From DATGPD01 sp041398565 (lineage in GTDB: Bacteria > Planctomycetota > UBA1135 > UBA2386), in assembly GCA_041398565.1 (NCBI GenBank), contig JAWKUN010000002.1, positions 744,001 through 808,000 on the forward strand: a stretch of DNA of 64,000 nucleotides, given 5' to 3'. A model generated the notes under the pieces. It was not told where the DNA came from. It was given only the letters and a program-made list of their open reading frames with translations, and made no database searches. Made by a program: the position numbers and the translations under genes. Of this stretch, positions 1 through 8,924 are shown one piece after another. The first letter of the stretch is position 1. Each line of letters begins with the position of its first letter.

Positions 1-1259
1 AGCGTGGTCGTTCCGGTCGCGGCTTCGACGGCGCGGCCGAGCACGTTCGGATCGCGCGGCTCGGCGCTCCAGCACAGGAACACGTCGACGCCCACCAGGG
101 CACGTCGCTCGGTTCCCAGCCGGTGCGGGTGCACGGGCGGTGAGCCGGCCACGTGGTAGTGCGCCGGCGGCAGGTGGCGCGGTTCGAGGCCGAGCCGCGC
201 GCACACTGCCAGGGCGAACGCCTCGGTGCCGACCTTCGACTGGCTGCGCTCGGGGTCGAAGATGTCGCCGGTGTGGATGCCGTCCTCGATGGTGCGCAGC
301 CAGGCGTTCTGCACGAGCTGGGCGGTCTGCGGCTGACCGATGTGGCCGAGCATCATCACCGCTGCCTGCAGCAGCCCCGACGGGTTGGCGAGGTCCTTGC
401 CGGCGATGTCGGGGGCCGAGCCGTGCACCGCCTCGAACATCGCGCACTGCGAGCCGATGTTGGCCGAGCCGCACAGGCCGACCGAGCCGGAGATCTGGGC
501 GGCGATGTCCGACATGATGTCGCCGTACAGGTTCGGCATGACCAGCACCTGGAAGCGCTGCGGCGTGTCGGCCAGGAACGCGGCGCCGATGTCGACGATC
601 AGGCTCTCGGTCTCGATGTCGGGGTAGTCCTTCGCCGTCTCCTCGAACACCCGACGGAACAGCCCGTCGGTGAGCTTCATGATGTTGTCCTTGGTGAAGC
701 AGGTCACCTTGGTGCGGCCGGCGCGGCGGGCGTGCTCGAAGGCGTAGCGGGCGATGCGCTCGCAGGCCGGGCGGCTGATCAGCTTGAGGCACTGCACGAC
801 CTCGTCGGTCTGGCGGTGCTCGATGCCGGTGTACACGTCCTCCTCGTTCTCGCGCACGATCACCAGGTTCATGCCCGGGTGGCCGCTGTTGACGAACGGG
901 TGGTAGCTGACGCACGGCCGCACGTTGGCGAACAGGCCGAGCGCCGTGCGGGTGGTGACGTTGAGGCTCTTGTAGCCGCCGCCGCGCGGGGTGGTGATCG
1001 GCGCCTTGAGGAAGACGCGGGTGCGCCGCAGCGAGTCCCACGCCGACGGTTCGACGCCGGCTGGCACGCCGCGCAGGTAGACCTTCTCGCCGATCTCGAT
1101 CTCCTCCGGTGCGATGCGGGCGCCGGCGGCGTCGAGGATCTGCAGGGTCGCGGCCATGATCTCGGGGCCGATGCCATCGCCACGCGCGATCGTGACCGGC
1201 GCCGGCGACGGCGTCTCGGACGGCGAGGACGGCGAGGAGTTCGTCAAGGTGCGTTCCAT
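1..1259 (-). CDS. icd: NADP-dependent isocitrate dehydrogenase, partial (C-terminus beyond left edge)
   Basis: Oxidative decarboxylation of isocitrate to 2-oxoglutarate in the TCA cycle. About 419 codons are present and the stop lies outside the window. After a Ser/Pro-rich leader come the nucleotide-binding ARGDGIGPEIM motif, the loop ITTPRGGGYKSLNV, the substrate site VIVRENEEDVYTGIEHRQ, and NLYGDIMSDIAAQISGSVG with its metal-binding Asp residues, then HGSAPDIAGK. These match the longer Thermus/Rickettsia type of isocitrate dehydrogenase, which has an extra C-terminal domain; the last visible residues (VGVDVFLCW) fall in that domain. The start is the ATG at 1257-1259. A 101-base gap separates it from the KDPG aldolase gene, which lies upstream on the same strand. 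Isopropylmalate dehydrogenase is the main alternative but fits less well. Confidence 0.93.
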   Translation of the reverse strand, partial: MERTLTNSSPSSPSETPSPAPVTIARGDGIGPEIMAATLQILDAAGARIAPEEIEIGEKVYLRGVPAGVEPSAWDSLRRTRVFLKAPITTPRGGGYKSLNVTTRTALGLFANVRPCVSYHPFVNSGHPGMNLVIVRENEEDVYTGIEHRQTDEVVQCLKLISRPACERIARYAFEHARRAGRTKVTCFTKDNIMKLTDGLFRRVFEETAKDYPDIETESLIVDIGAAFLADTPQRFQVLVMPNLYGDIMSDIAAQISGSVGLCGSANIGSQCAMFEAVHGSAPDIAGKDLANPSGLLQAAVMMLGHIGQPQTAQLVQNAWLRTIEDGIHTGDIFDPERSQSKVGTEAFALAVCARLGLEPRHLPPAHYHVAGSPPVHPHRLGTERRALVGVDVFLCWSAEPRDPNVLGRAVEAATGTTT

Positions 1260-1360
1260 CGTAGAGCGTGGTTCGGGAAGGCCCGGCGCGGGGAATCAGG
1301 TAGAGCGCGGCGGCCGCGAGTGGAATTTCGTCGATCGGCGACGATCTGCGGCGCGCCCGC

Positions 1361-1993
1361 TCAGGGACGCCGGGTGCCTTCGATCGCACCGACCATCCGG
1401 CGCGCTCGCTCGGTGACCGCCGCGAAGCGGCGCTGCGCCAGGTCGTCGGCCACGAACAAGTTGCCGACGAAGCCGACGCCGAACGCACCGGCCTCGAGGA
1501 AGGCGCTGGCGTTGCCGTCGCTGACTCCGGCGGTGGGAAAGAGGCGCAGCTCGGGCATCGGGCCGAGGCAGGCGCGCACGTAGTCGGGGCCGCCGGGCGG
1601 GGCGGGGAAGAGCTTGACGACCTGCGCGCCCGACTGCACCGCGAGCCTCATCTCGGTCGGGGTGAACGCGCCCGGCAGCAGCAGCACGTCGCGCTCGGCG
1701 CACCAGCCGATCAGATGGGGATCGGTGACCGGCGACACCAGGAAACGTGCGCCGGCGTCGAGGGCGCGCTGCGCGGCATCGGCGTCCAGCACGGTGCCGG
1801 CACCGACCAGGAGCTGCTCGTCGGCCGCGTAGTGCGCGATGGTGTCGAGCGCGCCCGGCGTGGTCAGCGTGATCTCGACCACCCGGAAGCCGCCGGCGAT
1901 CGCGGCGTCCATGGCCGGACGGACGGCGCTCGCGTCGTGCGTGCGCAGGATGGCCGAGCAACGATGGTCGGCGAGGCGTTCGAGGGGCCGCAT
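1361..1993 (-). CDS. eda: KDPG/KHG aldolase (2-dehydro-3-deoxy-phosphogluconate aldolase)
   Basis: Class I aldolase that splits 2-keto-3-deoxy-6-phosphogluconate into pyruvate and glyceraldehyde 3-phosphate (Entner-Doudoroff and uronate catabolism). The 210-residue product has the usual family length. It shows the early catalytic Glu in VVEITL, the VGAGTVLD strand, the Schiff-base Lys in QVVKLFPA and the phosphate-binding FPTAGVS segment. The ATG at 1991-1993 gives the family-typical N-terminus MRPLERLADHRC; an open frame extends further upstream, but that part would overlap the divergent lipoprotein gene and looks non-coding. No edd dehydratase is visible, so the in vivo pathway cannot be fixed from this window. 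Confidence 0.88.
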   Translation of the reverse strand: MRPLERLADHRCSAILRTHDASAVRPAMDAAIAGGFRVVEITLTTPGALDTIAHYAADEQLLVGAGTVLDADAAQRALDAGARFLVSPVTDPHLIGWCAERDVLLLPGAFTPTEMRLAVQSGAQVVKLFPAPPGGPDYVRACLGPMPELRLFPTAGVSDGNASAFLEAGAFGVGFVGNLFVADDLAQRRFAAVTERARRMVGAIEGTRRP

Positions 1994-2054
1994 GCTGTGG
2001 CGATTCTCGCGCGCCGCGGTCGCTTTGACCAGCGCGGCGCCGTACCGTGCTCGC

Positions 2055-3524
2055 ATGAGCTGCAAGGGTCGGGAGCGAGGCGGCCGGCTCGGGCCTGTCG
2101 TGTCCGGGCTGGTGGCCGTCCTGGCAGTCGTTCTGGCAGCGGCCTGCACCTCGCTCGACTACGAGCTACTGCGCCCGCACGTGCTGGCCACCGACCACGA
2201 GGGTCGGGTGGTCGACGTCGAGAGCGAAGAGGCGTTGGAGGGTTGTGCGTTGCGCGCGCACGTCGGCAAGCTGCTGACGTTCGCGCAGGAGCAGGTCGCC
2301 CAACGCGGCATTCCCGCCGAGCGCGAACTGCTCATCCACCTGCACGGCGGCCTCAATCCTGCCAACGCGTCGCTGGCGACGGCGCAGGCAGCGTTGCGCC
2401 GCATGCAGGCGGATCCGTCGGCTCCGCACGCGATCTTCATCACCTGGCCGTCGGGGGCGTGGTCGACCTGGACCGACCATCTCCTGAGGATCAGGCAGGG
2501 CGAGCGCTGGCCACGCTGGCTCGGCTACCTGACCGCGCCGCTCATCCTGGTGACCGACGTCGCCAAGAGCATCGCGGTGGCGCCGAAGACGCTGTTCTAC
2601 CAGTGGTACCTCGACGCGCGGGTGGCGGGCAAGGTGGCGTTCGACGTCGACCTCAGCCAGGCCATGGCCGACGAACCGCTCCTGGTCGAGGCCGCCGCGG
2701 CCGCCGGTTACCACCTGCGCCGCGGCAGCTACCGGCGCGGCTTCCTCACCCAGGCCGGCCGCTTCGTGACCTACTGGTTGAGCCAGCCGCCGAAGGTGTT
2801 CTTCCAGGTGTTCGCGCTCAACGGCCTGGGCCAGGGTGCGTGGGAGGTCATGCTGCACCGCACCCGCGCGCTGTTCCATGCACCCGACGAGTTCGACCTG
2901 AGCGGGCCGGAGGCGGGCGATCCCCGCGCCGCCGCGCGGCAGGTCGAGGGGCGCGACGGGCAGAGGCTGCGCGCGTTCTTCGACGAACTCTACGTGCGCA
3001 CCTGCCGCGATCCGACCGAAGCCGACCGCTGCTGGAACATCACGCTGGTGGGGCACAGCATGGGCGCGATCGTGCTCAACGAGGTGCTGGCCGCCTACCC
3101 TGAACTGCCGGTGCGCAACCTCGTGTACATGGCGCCGGCGTGCTCGCTGCGCGACCTCGAGAAGGTGGTGGTGCCGTATCTCGAGAAGCACAGCGACTGT
3201 CGCTTCTTCCTGCTGACCCTGCACCCGATCGCCGAAGCCGACGAGTGCTACAGCGTGCTGCCCTACTACGACCTGCTGCCGCGCGGCAGCCTGCTCGAGT
3301 GGATCGACAACTGGTACACGACGCCGCCGAGCATGCTCGACCGCGTCGCCGGCAAGTGGCTCAACGTGGTGCCGGCGCTGCAGATCTTCAAGAACGTGCG
3401 CGCGCGCGTCTACATCAAGTCGTTCGACGTCGGCAACGGTGCGGCGCCGCAGAAGCACGGCGACTTCAACTCCTTCGACTTCTGGCGGCCGGAGTTCTGG
3501 TGGGACGCGCGCACGGCGCGGTGA
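2055..3524 (+). CDS. Lipoprotein with alpha/beta-hydrolase (lipase-like) fold
   Basis: 489 residues. A signal sequence ends in a lipobox (VLAAAC at about residues 25-30), so the protein is probably lipid-anchored. The body has strands typical of alpha/beta hydrolases: LLIHLHGGLN (oxyanion region), IFITWPSG, and the nucleophile elbow GHSMGA near residue 335. An Asp/His pair should follow, but I cannot assign it with certainty. The family resembles uncharacterised serine esterases of Gram-negative envelopes; the substrate is unknown. The gene is divergent from eda and convergent with the rsmE gene, with only 35 bases between stops. The ATG at 2055 was chosen because it starts directly before the signal peptide. 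Confidence 0.72.
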   Translation: MSCKGRERGGRLGPVVSGLVAVLAVVLAAACTSLDYELLRPHVLATDHEGRVVDVESEEALEGCALRAHVGKLLTFAQEQVAQRGIPAERELLIHLHGGLNPANASLATAQAALRRMQADPSAPHAIFITWPSGAWSTWTDHLLRIRQGERWPRWLGYLTAPLILVTDVAKSIAVAPKTLFYQWYLDARVAGKVAFDVDLSQAMADEPLLVEAAAAAGYHLRRGSYRRGFLTQAGRFVTYWLSQPPKVFFQVFALNGLGQGAWEVMLHRTRALFHAPDEFDLSGPEAGDPRAAARQVEGRDGQRLRAFFDELYVRTCRDPTEADRCWNITLVGHSMGAIVLNEVLAAYPELPVRNLVYMAPACSLRDLEKVVVPYLEKHSDCRFFLLTLHPIAEADECYSVLPYYDLLPRGSLLEWIDNWYTTPPSMLDRVAGKWLNVVPALQIFKNVRARVYIKSFDVGNGAAPQKHGDFNSFDFWRPEFWWDARTAR

Positions 3525-3559
3525 GCGACATGTGTCACGCCCGCGCCGTGTGCTGACCG

Positions 3560-4336
3560 TCAGCCTCCGGCCCGCGCCCCCAGCAGGTGCATCTGCGCGT
3601 ACACCCAGGCGAGCGCCGTCTCGACCCGCAACGGATGCCGGCCAGCGTGGCAGGCGACGAAGCCACGCGATGCGAGCAGCTCGCGCTCGAAGTCGGTGAA
3701 GCCGCGCTCCGGCCCGATGGCGAGCGCCAGGGCGCGCTGGGGGAGTCCTTCCAAGCCAGTACCCGGCGTCGCGACAGCCAGTGCGTCTGCCAGGTCGAGG
3801 TCGGCATCCGGGTCGGCGAGGATCCGCACGCTCGGGCCGCAGCCGGCGTCGAGCTGGTCCTCGACGAACGGCCGGAACCGGTCGTGCACCTCGATCTGCG
3901 GCGAGCGGGTGCGCCGTGCCTGTTCGAGGCCGAGGATGGCGTGCGCGTGCAGCGCGGGCAGCGCCATGGCCGACGCCAGCACGTGACTCTTGTCGGTCCG
4001 CCAGGTGCGCACCAGCAGGATCTTGGCGAAGCCGAGGGCCGCGGCGGTCTCGACGCAGCGTAGGAGCACCTTGGGACGCGGCACCGCCAGCACCAGCACG
4101 TCGGTGGGGGCGGGGAGCGGCGCAGGGTCGAAAGTGCAGGCGAGGCGGACGCCTGCGTCGCCCACCTCTTCGATCCGCGCGGCACCGAGCGGGCCGTCGA
4201 CGACCCCGGCGCGCAGGGTCTGGCCGGGGCCCACCTTCAGCACCTGACGCAGGTGACGGCAGCGGCGGTCGCACGCGGGCAGGAAGGCGTGGCCGTCGGC
4301 GTCCACTTCGTGCGCCCGCAGCAGGAGCAGGTTCAC
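3560..4336 (-). CDS. rsmE: 16S rRNA (uracil-1498-N3)-methyltransferase, RsmE family (copy 1)
   Basis: SPOUT methyltransferase that modifies U1498 of 16S rRNA. 258 residues: an N-terminal PUA-like part (LLLRAHEVDADGHAF to RHLRQVLKV), then the trefoil-knot domain with VLVLAVPRPKVLLRCVETAA, the SAM-binding ALAIGPERGFTDFE and LRVETALAWVYA. The start is the GTG at 4334-4336, which overlaps the stop of the upstream Nudix gene by 4 bases (GTGA), so translation is probably coupled. A second RsmE-like gene lies at 17958-18647. The GPERG motif here differs from the GPEGG of the second copy and of most characterised RsmE proteins, so this copy may be the divergent one. Confidence 0.85.
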   Translation of the reverse strand: MNLLLLRAHEVDADGHAFLPACDRRCRHLRQVLKVGPGQTLRAGVVDGPLGAARIEEVGDAGVRLACTFDPAPLPAPTDVLVLAVPRPKVLLRCVETAAALGFAKILLVRTWRTDKSHVLASAMALPALHAHAILGLEQARRTRSPQIEVHDRFRPFVEDQLDAGCGPSVRILADPDADLDLADALAVATPGTGLEGLPQRALALAIGPERGFTDFERELLASRGFVACHAGRHPLRVETALAWVYAQMHLLGARAGG

Positions 4337-4896
4337 GCCAGGCGGTCGACCAGGTCGCGGGCGACCCGCGCCGTGAGGCCCCAGATCACGTGGTCGCCGA
4401 ACGCGAAGAACGGACTCACACGTTGGCCGGTCGGGCTGGTCACCGTGCGCCACTGCCAGCGCTCGCCTTCTGCCAGCGCCCGCAGCGGCACGGTCAGCAC
4501 GAGTTCGACTTCGCTCGCTTGCGGCCGCACCCCGGCGAGGGTGTCGATGGCACCGACGCACGGATGGACCGAGTAGCCGGTGCTGCTGTCGTGGGTCGGC
4601 AGGGCGCCGAGCACGTCGACGTCCTCGGCCGGCAGCCCCAGCTCCTCTTCGAACTCGCGCAGAGCGCACTGCAGCGGCGTCTCGCCGGCGTCGCGTCTTC
4701 CGCCCGGGAACGCGTACTGGCCGGCGTGGTGGCGCAGGTCGGCGCGGCGTTTGATGAACACCACGTCGGCGCCGTCGTCGCCGACGACCAGCGGCACGAG
4801 CACCGCGGCCAGGGCCTTGTCCGTCGTCGCGCGCCAGTTGCCCGCGACCGGCTCCAGGGCCGATCGCAGCCGCGCGCGCGCCGCCGCGTCGGTCAC
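4333..4896 (-). CDS. Nudix hydrolase, CoA pyrophosphatase-like
   Basis: 187 residues. The Nudix box is complete (GGRRDAGETPLQCALREF followed by EEELGL), preceded by FIKRRADLRHHAGQYAFPGG. The RxxxLRHHxGQxxFPGG pattern upstream of the box is typical of CoA/acyl-CoA diphosphatases (NudL/NUDT7-8 group), which hydrolyse CoA to 4'-phosphopantetheine and 3',5'-ADP. The GTG start at 4894-4896 overlaps the stop of the upstream diguanylate cyclase by 4 bases, and its own stop overlaps rsmE in the same way, so three genes form one translationally coupled unit. Substrate specificity is inferred from the motif only. Confidence 0.82.
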   Translation of the reverse strand: MTDAAARARLRSALEPVAGNWRATTDKALAAVLVPLVVGDDGADVVFIKRRADLRHHAGQYAFPGGRRDAGETPLQCALREFEEELGLPAEDVDVLGALPTHDSSTGYSVHPCVGAIDTLAGVRPQASEVELVLTVPLRALAEGERWQWRTVTSPTGQRVSPFFAFGDHVIWGLTARVARDLVDRLA

Positions 4897-5858
4897 GACG
4901 CCTCGGCGCCGAGGTCGTCGCCGGCGTAGAGCCACACCTGGTTCTTGCCGCGGCGCTTGGCCTCCTGCAGCGCCTTGTTGGCGCGGCGCACGAACTCCTC
5001 GGGCGTCACGGCGGTGCGCCCGTCGTAGGTGTCGATGCCGACCGAGGCGGTGACGCGCACGGCGTAGCGGTCGTCGCGGATCTCGATCTCGGCGATCATC
5101 TTGCGGATGCGGATCGCGGTCTGCACGGCGTTGGCCGGCGACGTGTGCGGCAGCAGCAGGGCGAACTCGTCGCCGCCGAAGCGGGCGGCGTAGTCGATCT
5201 CGCGCGTGTTGCGCTGCAGGGCCTCGGCGACGTGGCGCAGCACCGCGTCGCCGAAGGCGTACTCGGTGGTGTCGTTGACGCCCTTGAAGTTGTCGACGTC
5301 GAGCAGCAGGAGTGCGAGGTGCGCCTGGTGGCGCTGGGCGCGCTTGAACTCGCGCACCAGCGTCTGCTTGAAGTAGCGCTCGCTGAGCAGGCCGGTCTTG
5401 AAGTCGATCGACACCTGCCCCTCGAGCTCGCGGGCGCGCTCGCTGAGGTCGGTGAAGTTGCGGCGCACGACGACGGCGCGTTCGATGCGGTGCCGGATCT
5501 CGTCGGTGCGGCACGGCTTCAGCGCGAAGTCGCACAGCGGCACGGCCTCGCGCTGCACCTGCGGGAAGGCGCGTGGATCCTCGACCAGGAACAGCACCGG
5601 GACGGGGTCGTTCTCGCGTTGCAGGTCGGCGACGAGGTCGAGTTCGACTCCGCCGGCGGTCGGGATCAGGGGGTTGAGCACGACTACCGTCGGTCGCATG
5701 CGCTCGAGCGCGCGGTGGCTGTCGGCGAGGCTCTGCGTCTCCGTCACCAGGAAGCCGGCTTCGGTCAGGACGTGGACCAGGTCCGCCAGGGGATCTTGGT
5801 GGTGGTTCAGGAGCAGCACGCTCGGCGGACGGGCGCTGGCTGGGCTGGGGCGAGTCAT
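4893..5858 (-). CDS. Diguanylate cyclase with degenerate (pseudo-)receiver domain
   Basis: 321 residues: a CheY-like domain (about 1-130) followed by a GGDEF domain (about 150-315). The catalytic loop FGGDEFALLLP is intact. An REID sequence five residues before it fits the RxxD inhibitory I-site, so the enzyme probably makes c-di-GMP and is product-inhibited. In the receiver part the acidic pair after strand 1 is replaced (VLLLNHHQDP), and the phospho-acceptor position reads VVVLNPLIP, with Asn instead of Asp; the Lys in FALKPC is kept. Phosphorylation is therefore unlikely and the domain may sense another signal or act in dimerisation. The ATG at 5856-5858 was chosen because it starts just before the first strand. 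Confidence 0.88.
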   Translation of the reverse strand: MTRPSPASARPPSVLLLNHHQDPLADLVHVLTEAGFLVTETQSLADSHRALERMRPTVVVLNPLIPTAGGVELDLVADLQRENDPVPVLFLVEDPRAFPQVQREAVPLCDFALKPCRTDEIRHRIERAVVVRRNFTDLSERARELEGQVSIDFKTGLLSERYFKQTLVREFKRAQRHQAHLALLLLDVDNFKGVNDTTEYAFGDAVLRHVAEALQRNTREIDYAARFGGDEFALLLPHTSPANAVQTAIRIRKMIAEIEIRDDRYAVRVTASVGIDTYDGRTAVTPEEFVRRANKALQEAKRRGKNQVWLYAGDDLGAEAS

Positions 5859-6238
5859 CGGGATTGCAGTGCCAAGGTGCAGATTCTTGGGTGGAACGAC
5901 CTTGCGACGATTCAGCCCGCCCAGGCCGAGGTCGTGGCGGTGGTCGAGCCCCCACGCACAGAGGGTTCGGCCGACGCCTGGTTCCGCCTCGCGCCCGGGG
6001 GCCGCCGCCACGAGCCGAGCCATTCGAATGCTACCATCCGCCCCGCGGGCGCAAGGCGCGGCCCACGGGAAATCGCCGCCGCGGGGCCGCAGCGGCCGCG
6101 CCCATGGAGTGGCTACGCCAGTGCTGTGTCGAGGCGCCGACCGCAGCGTCCTCTTGATCCGTCGCCCGGCGTCCTTAGAATCCCGCGCCCTTTCGCCGGC
6201 GGTAGGGCCGGCCCTCGACCACCACCCGACAAGCGCAC
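5859..6238. other. Intergenic region between divergent GGDEF gene and rpsB
   Basis: 380 bases with no supportable gene. The region must carry promoters for both directions. The only recognisable signal is a sigma-70-like pair in front of rpsB, listed separately. The remainder is GC-rich without clear repeats or hairpins. Confidence 0.6.
6154..6181 (+). promoter_or_regulatory. Candidate sigma-70 promoter of the rpsB cluster
   Basis: TTGATC (6154-6159), 16-base spacer, TAGAAT (6176-6181). This is close to the TTGACA/TATAAT consensus and lies about 57 bases before the rpsB start, in an otherwise GC-rich stretch. Not proven by any transcript data. Confidence 0.42.
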
Positions 6239-7273
6239 GTGCCCCTCGTCACCGTCCAAGAGTTGATCGACGCCGGCGTCCACTTCGGACACCAGGCGAG
6301 CCGCTGGAACCCGAAGATGAAGCCGTTCATCCGCGGCAAGCGGCATCGCATCCATGTCATCGACCTGGAGGAGACGATCCGCGGCCTCTACCGGGCCTGT
6401 CACTTCATGCGGCACATCGCTGCGACCGGCGCACAGGTGCTGTTCCTCGGCACCAAGCGTCAGATCCGCGCCGTGGTGCAGTCCGAAGCGATGCGCTGCA
6501 ACATGCCGGCGATCACCGAGCGGTGGATCGGCGGCACGCTGACCAACTTCACCACCGTGCGCGAGCGCCTGGCGCGCCTCGAGGAGCTCGAGGGCATGGA
6601 GACCAGCGGCGCGATGGAGAAGTTCAAGAAGAAGGACCAGTCGTCGCAGCGGCGCGAGATGCGCAAGATCCGCCGCAACCTCGAGGGCGTGCGCCAACTG
6701 CACGGCCTGCCGGGAGCGATCGTCGTGGTGGACCCGCGGCGCGAGGACAACTGCATCCGCGAGGCCAGGCGCATGAACGTGCCCGTGGTCGCCATCCTCG
6801 ATACCGACTGCGATCCGGACAGCGCCGACCTGGTCGTGCCGGCCAACGACGACGCGATGAGCTCGGTGCAGCTCCTGCTGAGCAAGATGGCGGATGCCGT
6901 GCTCGAGGGGCGCGCCGGTGCCGACGAGAACGTGCTGGTCGAGGCGCAGCGCACCGCGCGCGAGGACGTGCGCGTGCGCGAGGTGCAGGGACGCCGTTCG
7001 ACCCAGGCGGCCGCCGGTGGCGGTGGCGGCCCACGTCGCGGCGGTGGCGGCGGCCGTGGCCGCGGCGGTCCGGGTGGCGGCCGCTTCGGCGGCGACCGTG
7101 GTGGGCCGCAGGCCGACCACGTCTCCATCGGCGGCGCGGCGAGTTCCGAGGCGCCAGCGCCGGCGCCGGCTTCCGAAGCGGCGCCCGCGACTCCGGCGAC
7201 TCCTCCGCCAGCGCCGCCGTCGGAGTCTTCTCCGCCGCCGGAGTCTCCGCCGGAGTCGTCAGCGACGTCTTGA
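6239..7273 (+). CDS. rpsB: 30S ribosomal protein S2 with long C-terminal low-complexity tail
   Basis: Small-subunit ribosomal protein. Residues 1 to about 235 are a normal S2 domain (LIDAGVHFGHQASRWNPKM, FLGTKRQIR, ITERWIGGTLTNF, VVVDPRREDNCIREA, VPVVAILDTDCDPD). Beyond it comes a tail of roughly 100 residues: first an Arg/Gly-rich RGG-like stretch, then a Pro/Ser/Glu/Ala-rich end. Most S2 proteins end near residue 230-250. The start is the GTG at 6239, just before LVTVQELIDAGVHFGH. It leads the conserved order rpsB-tsf-pyrH-frr. Confidence 0.96.
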   Translation: MPLVTVQELIDAGVHFGHQASRWNPKMKPFIRGKRHRIHVIDLEETIRGLYRACHFMRHIAATGAQVLFLGTKRQIRAVVQSEAMRCNMPAITERWIGGTLTNFTTVRERLARLEELEGMETSGAMEKFKKKDQSSQRREMRKIRRNLEGVRQLHGLPGAIVVVDPRREDNCIREARRMNVPVVAILDTDCDPDSADLVVPANDDAMSSVQLLLSKMADAVLEGRAGADENVLVEAQRTAREDVRVREVQGRRSTQAAAGGGGGPRRGGGGGRGRGGPGGGRFGGDRGGPQADHVSIGGAASSEAPAPAPASEAAPATPATPPPAPPSESSPPPESPPESSATS

Positions 7274-7399
7274 GCGTGTGCGTGGCGAACGCCGCGCGCA
7301 CGGATCAGCCTGGCGCCGCGCCCGCGGCGCGCTCGGGCCCTCGCTGCGGCGGTCGCGCGCCGCGGCTCGGGCCTTCCCCCGAATGAAGGAATCAGAATC

Positions 7400-7999
7400 A
7401 TGGACATCGACGCCAAGATGGTGATGGCGCTGCGGCAGAAGACCGGGGCGCCGATGAAGGACTGCCGGCAAGCGCTCATCGAGGCGCAGGGCGACGAGGC
7501 CAAGGCCATCGAGGTCTTGCGCAAGAAGGGGCTCAAGGCCGGCGAGGGCCTTGCCGGGCGGGCCGCGTCCGAGGGCCTGGTGTGCAGCTACGTGCACCAC
7601 AACGGGCGCATCGGCGTGTTGGTCGAACTCGGTTGCGAGACCGACTTCGTCGCGCGCAACGAGGAGTTCCAGAAGTTCGGGCGCGACGTCTGCCTGCACA
7701 TTGCGGCGATGCGGCCGAAGTTCCTCGACAAGGAGTCCATCGCCGCCGACTTCCTGGCCGACGAGCGTCGCATCTTCACCGAGCAGACGCAGGAGCAGAT
7801 GAAGGGCCGTCCCGACGACGTCATCCAGAAGGCGATCGAGGGGCGCGTGCAGAAGATGTTCGCCGAGGTCTGCCTGCTCGAGCAGCCTTGGGTGCACGAC
7901 GGCAACCTCTCGGTCGCTGCGGCCCTCAAGGCGCTGGCTGGCAAGATCGGCGAGAACCTCGCCATCCGCCGCTTCCATCGCATGGAGCTGGGGCTCTAG
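7400..7999 (+). CDS. tsf: Elongation factor Ts (short form)
   Basis: Guanine-nucleotide exchange factor for EF-Tu. 199 residues, the short single-core form found in several phyla rather than the roughly 280-residue E. coli form. The N-terminal UBA-like helix bundle (KMVMALRQKTGAPMKDCRQA) carries the EF-Tu contact, followed by core elements GRIGVLVELGCETDFVARN and the end helix AALKALAGKIGENLAI. A Shine-Dalgarno AAGGA at 7386-7390 sits 9 bases before the ATG. A 126-base gap follows rpsB, and pyrH begins 6 bases downstream. Confidence 0.96.
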   Translation: MDIDAKMVMALRQKTGAPMKDCRQALIEAQGDEAKAIEVLRKKGLKAGEGLAGRAASEGLVCSYVHHNGRIGVLVELGCETDFVARNEEFQKFGRDVCLHIAAMRPKFLDKESIAADFLADERRIFTEQTQEQMKGRPDDVIQKAIEGRVQKMFAEVCLLEQPWVHDGNLSVAAALKALAGKIGENLAIRRFHRMELGL

Positions 8000-8005
8000 C
8001 GCGAC

Positions 8006-8728
8006 ATGGGACGCCCTCGCCGGCTCGACCGCGTGCTCCTCAAGCTGAGTGGCGAGGCGCTCGCCGGCCAGGGTGAATTCGGCCTCGAGCCGGACATGCT
8101 GGATCGGGTGGCCAGCGAGTTGCACGACGTGCACGAGCTGGGCGTCCGCGCGGCCGTGGTGATCGGCGGCGGCAACATCATCCGCGGCGCTACCTTCGCA
8201 AGACGCGGCACCAACCGCGCGGCCGCCGACCAGATGGGGATGCTGGCTACCGCGATCAACACCCTGGCCCTGCAGGATGCCCTCGAGCGGCGGGGCCTGG
8301 AGACGCGCGCGCTCAGCGCCTTCGAGATGAAGGCGGTGATGGAGCCGTTCATCCGGCGGCGCGCCGTGCGGCACATGGACAAGGGGCGGGTGGTCATCCT
8401 CGCCGGTGGCACCGGCAACCCCTACTTCACCACCGACACGGCTGCGGCGCTGCGGGCGACCGAGCTGGGCGTCGACGCCATCCTCAAGGCGACCAAGGTC
8501 GATGGGGTCTACACCGCCGATCCGAAGAAGGACCCTGGGGCGCGCAAGTTCTCGACGATCACGTTCCGCGAGGCCCTCGACAAGGATCTCCAGGTCATGG
8601 ACCGCACCGCGTTCACGCTGTGCATGGAGAACCACATGCCGATCATGGTGTTCGACATGTTCACGGCCGGCAACATGGCGCGAGCCGTCCGTGGCGAGGA
8701 CATCGGTACCTGGGTTCTGCCGGCCTGA
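8006..8728 (+). CDS. pyrH: UMP kinase
   Basis: Phosphorylates UMP to UDP with ATP; amino-acid-kinase fold, hexameric, in pyrimidine nucleotide synthesis. 240 residues, the usual size. Motifs: RVLLKLSGEALAG (phosphate-binding Lys), VVIGGGNIIRG, ADQMGMLATAINTLAL (UMP site), ILAGGTGNPYFTTDTAAALR, ILKATKVDGVYTADP, and MDRTAFTLCMENHMPI near the end. It directly follows tsf (6 bases), as in most bacteria. Confidence 0.97.
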   Translation: MGRPRRLDRVLLKLSGEALAGQGEFGLEPDMLDRVASELHDVHELGVRAAVVIGGGNIIRGATFARRGTNRAAADQMGMLATAINTLALQDALERRGLETRALSAFEMKAVMEPFIRRRAVRHMDKGRVVILAGGTGNPYFTTDTAAALRATELGVDAILKATKVDGVYTADPKKDPGARKFSTITFREALDKDLQVMDRTAFTLCMENHMPIMVFDMFTAGNMARAVRGEDIGTWVLPA

Positions 8729-8924
8729 TCGACGCTCCGCGGCGCGATCGCCACGAGTCGTCGCGCCGCGCGCGGGAACCATCGGCTCGACGGTTCGCGG
8801 CGGCGCCGAATCCGGCCCGCGGAAGACGCGCCCGAATCCACGAAGTCGTCGCTTCCGGCGTTCGTGGTTTGGCACCGGCGCCGGGAGATGGTGAAATCAG
8901 GGCGGTCGCATCCACACCACAGCC

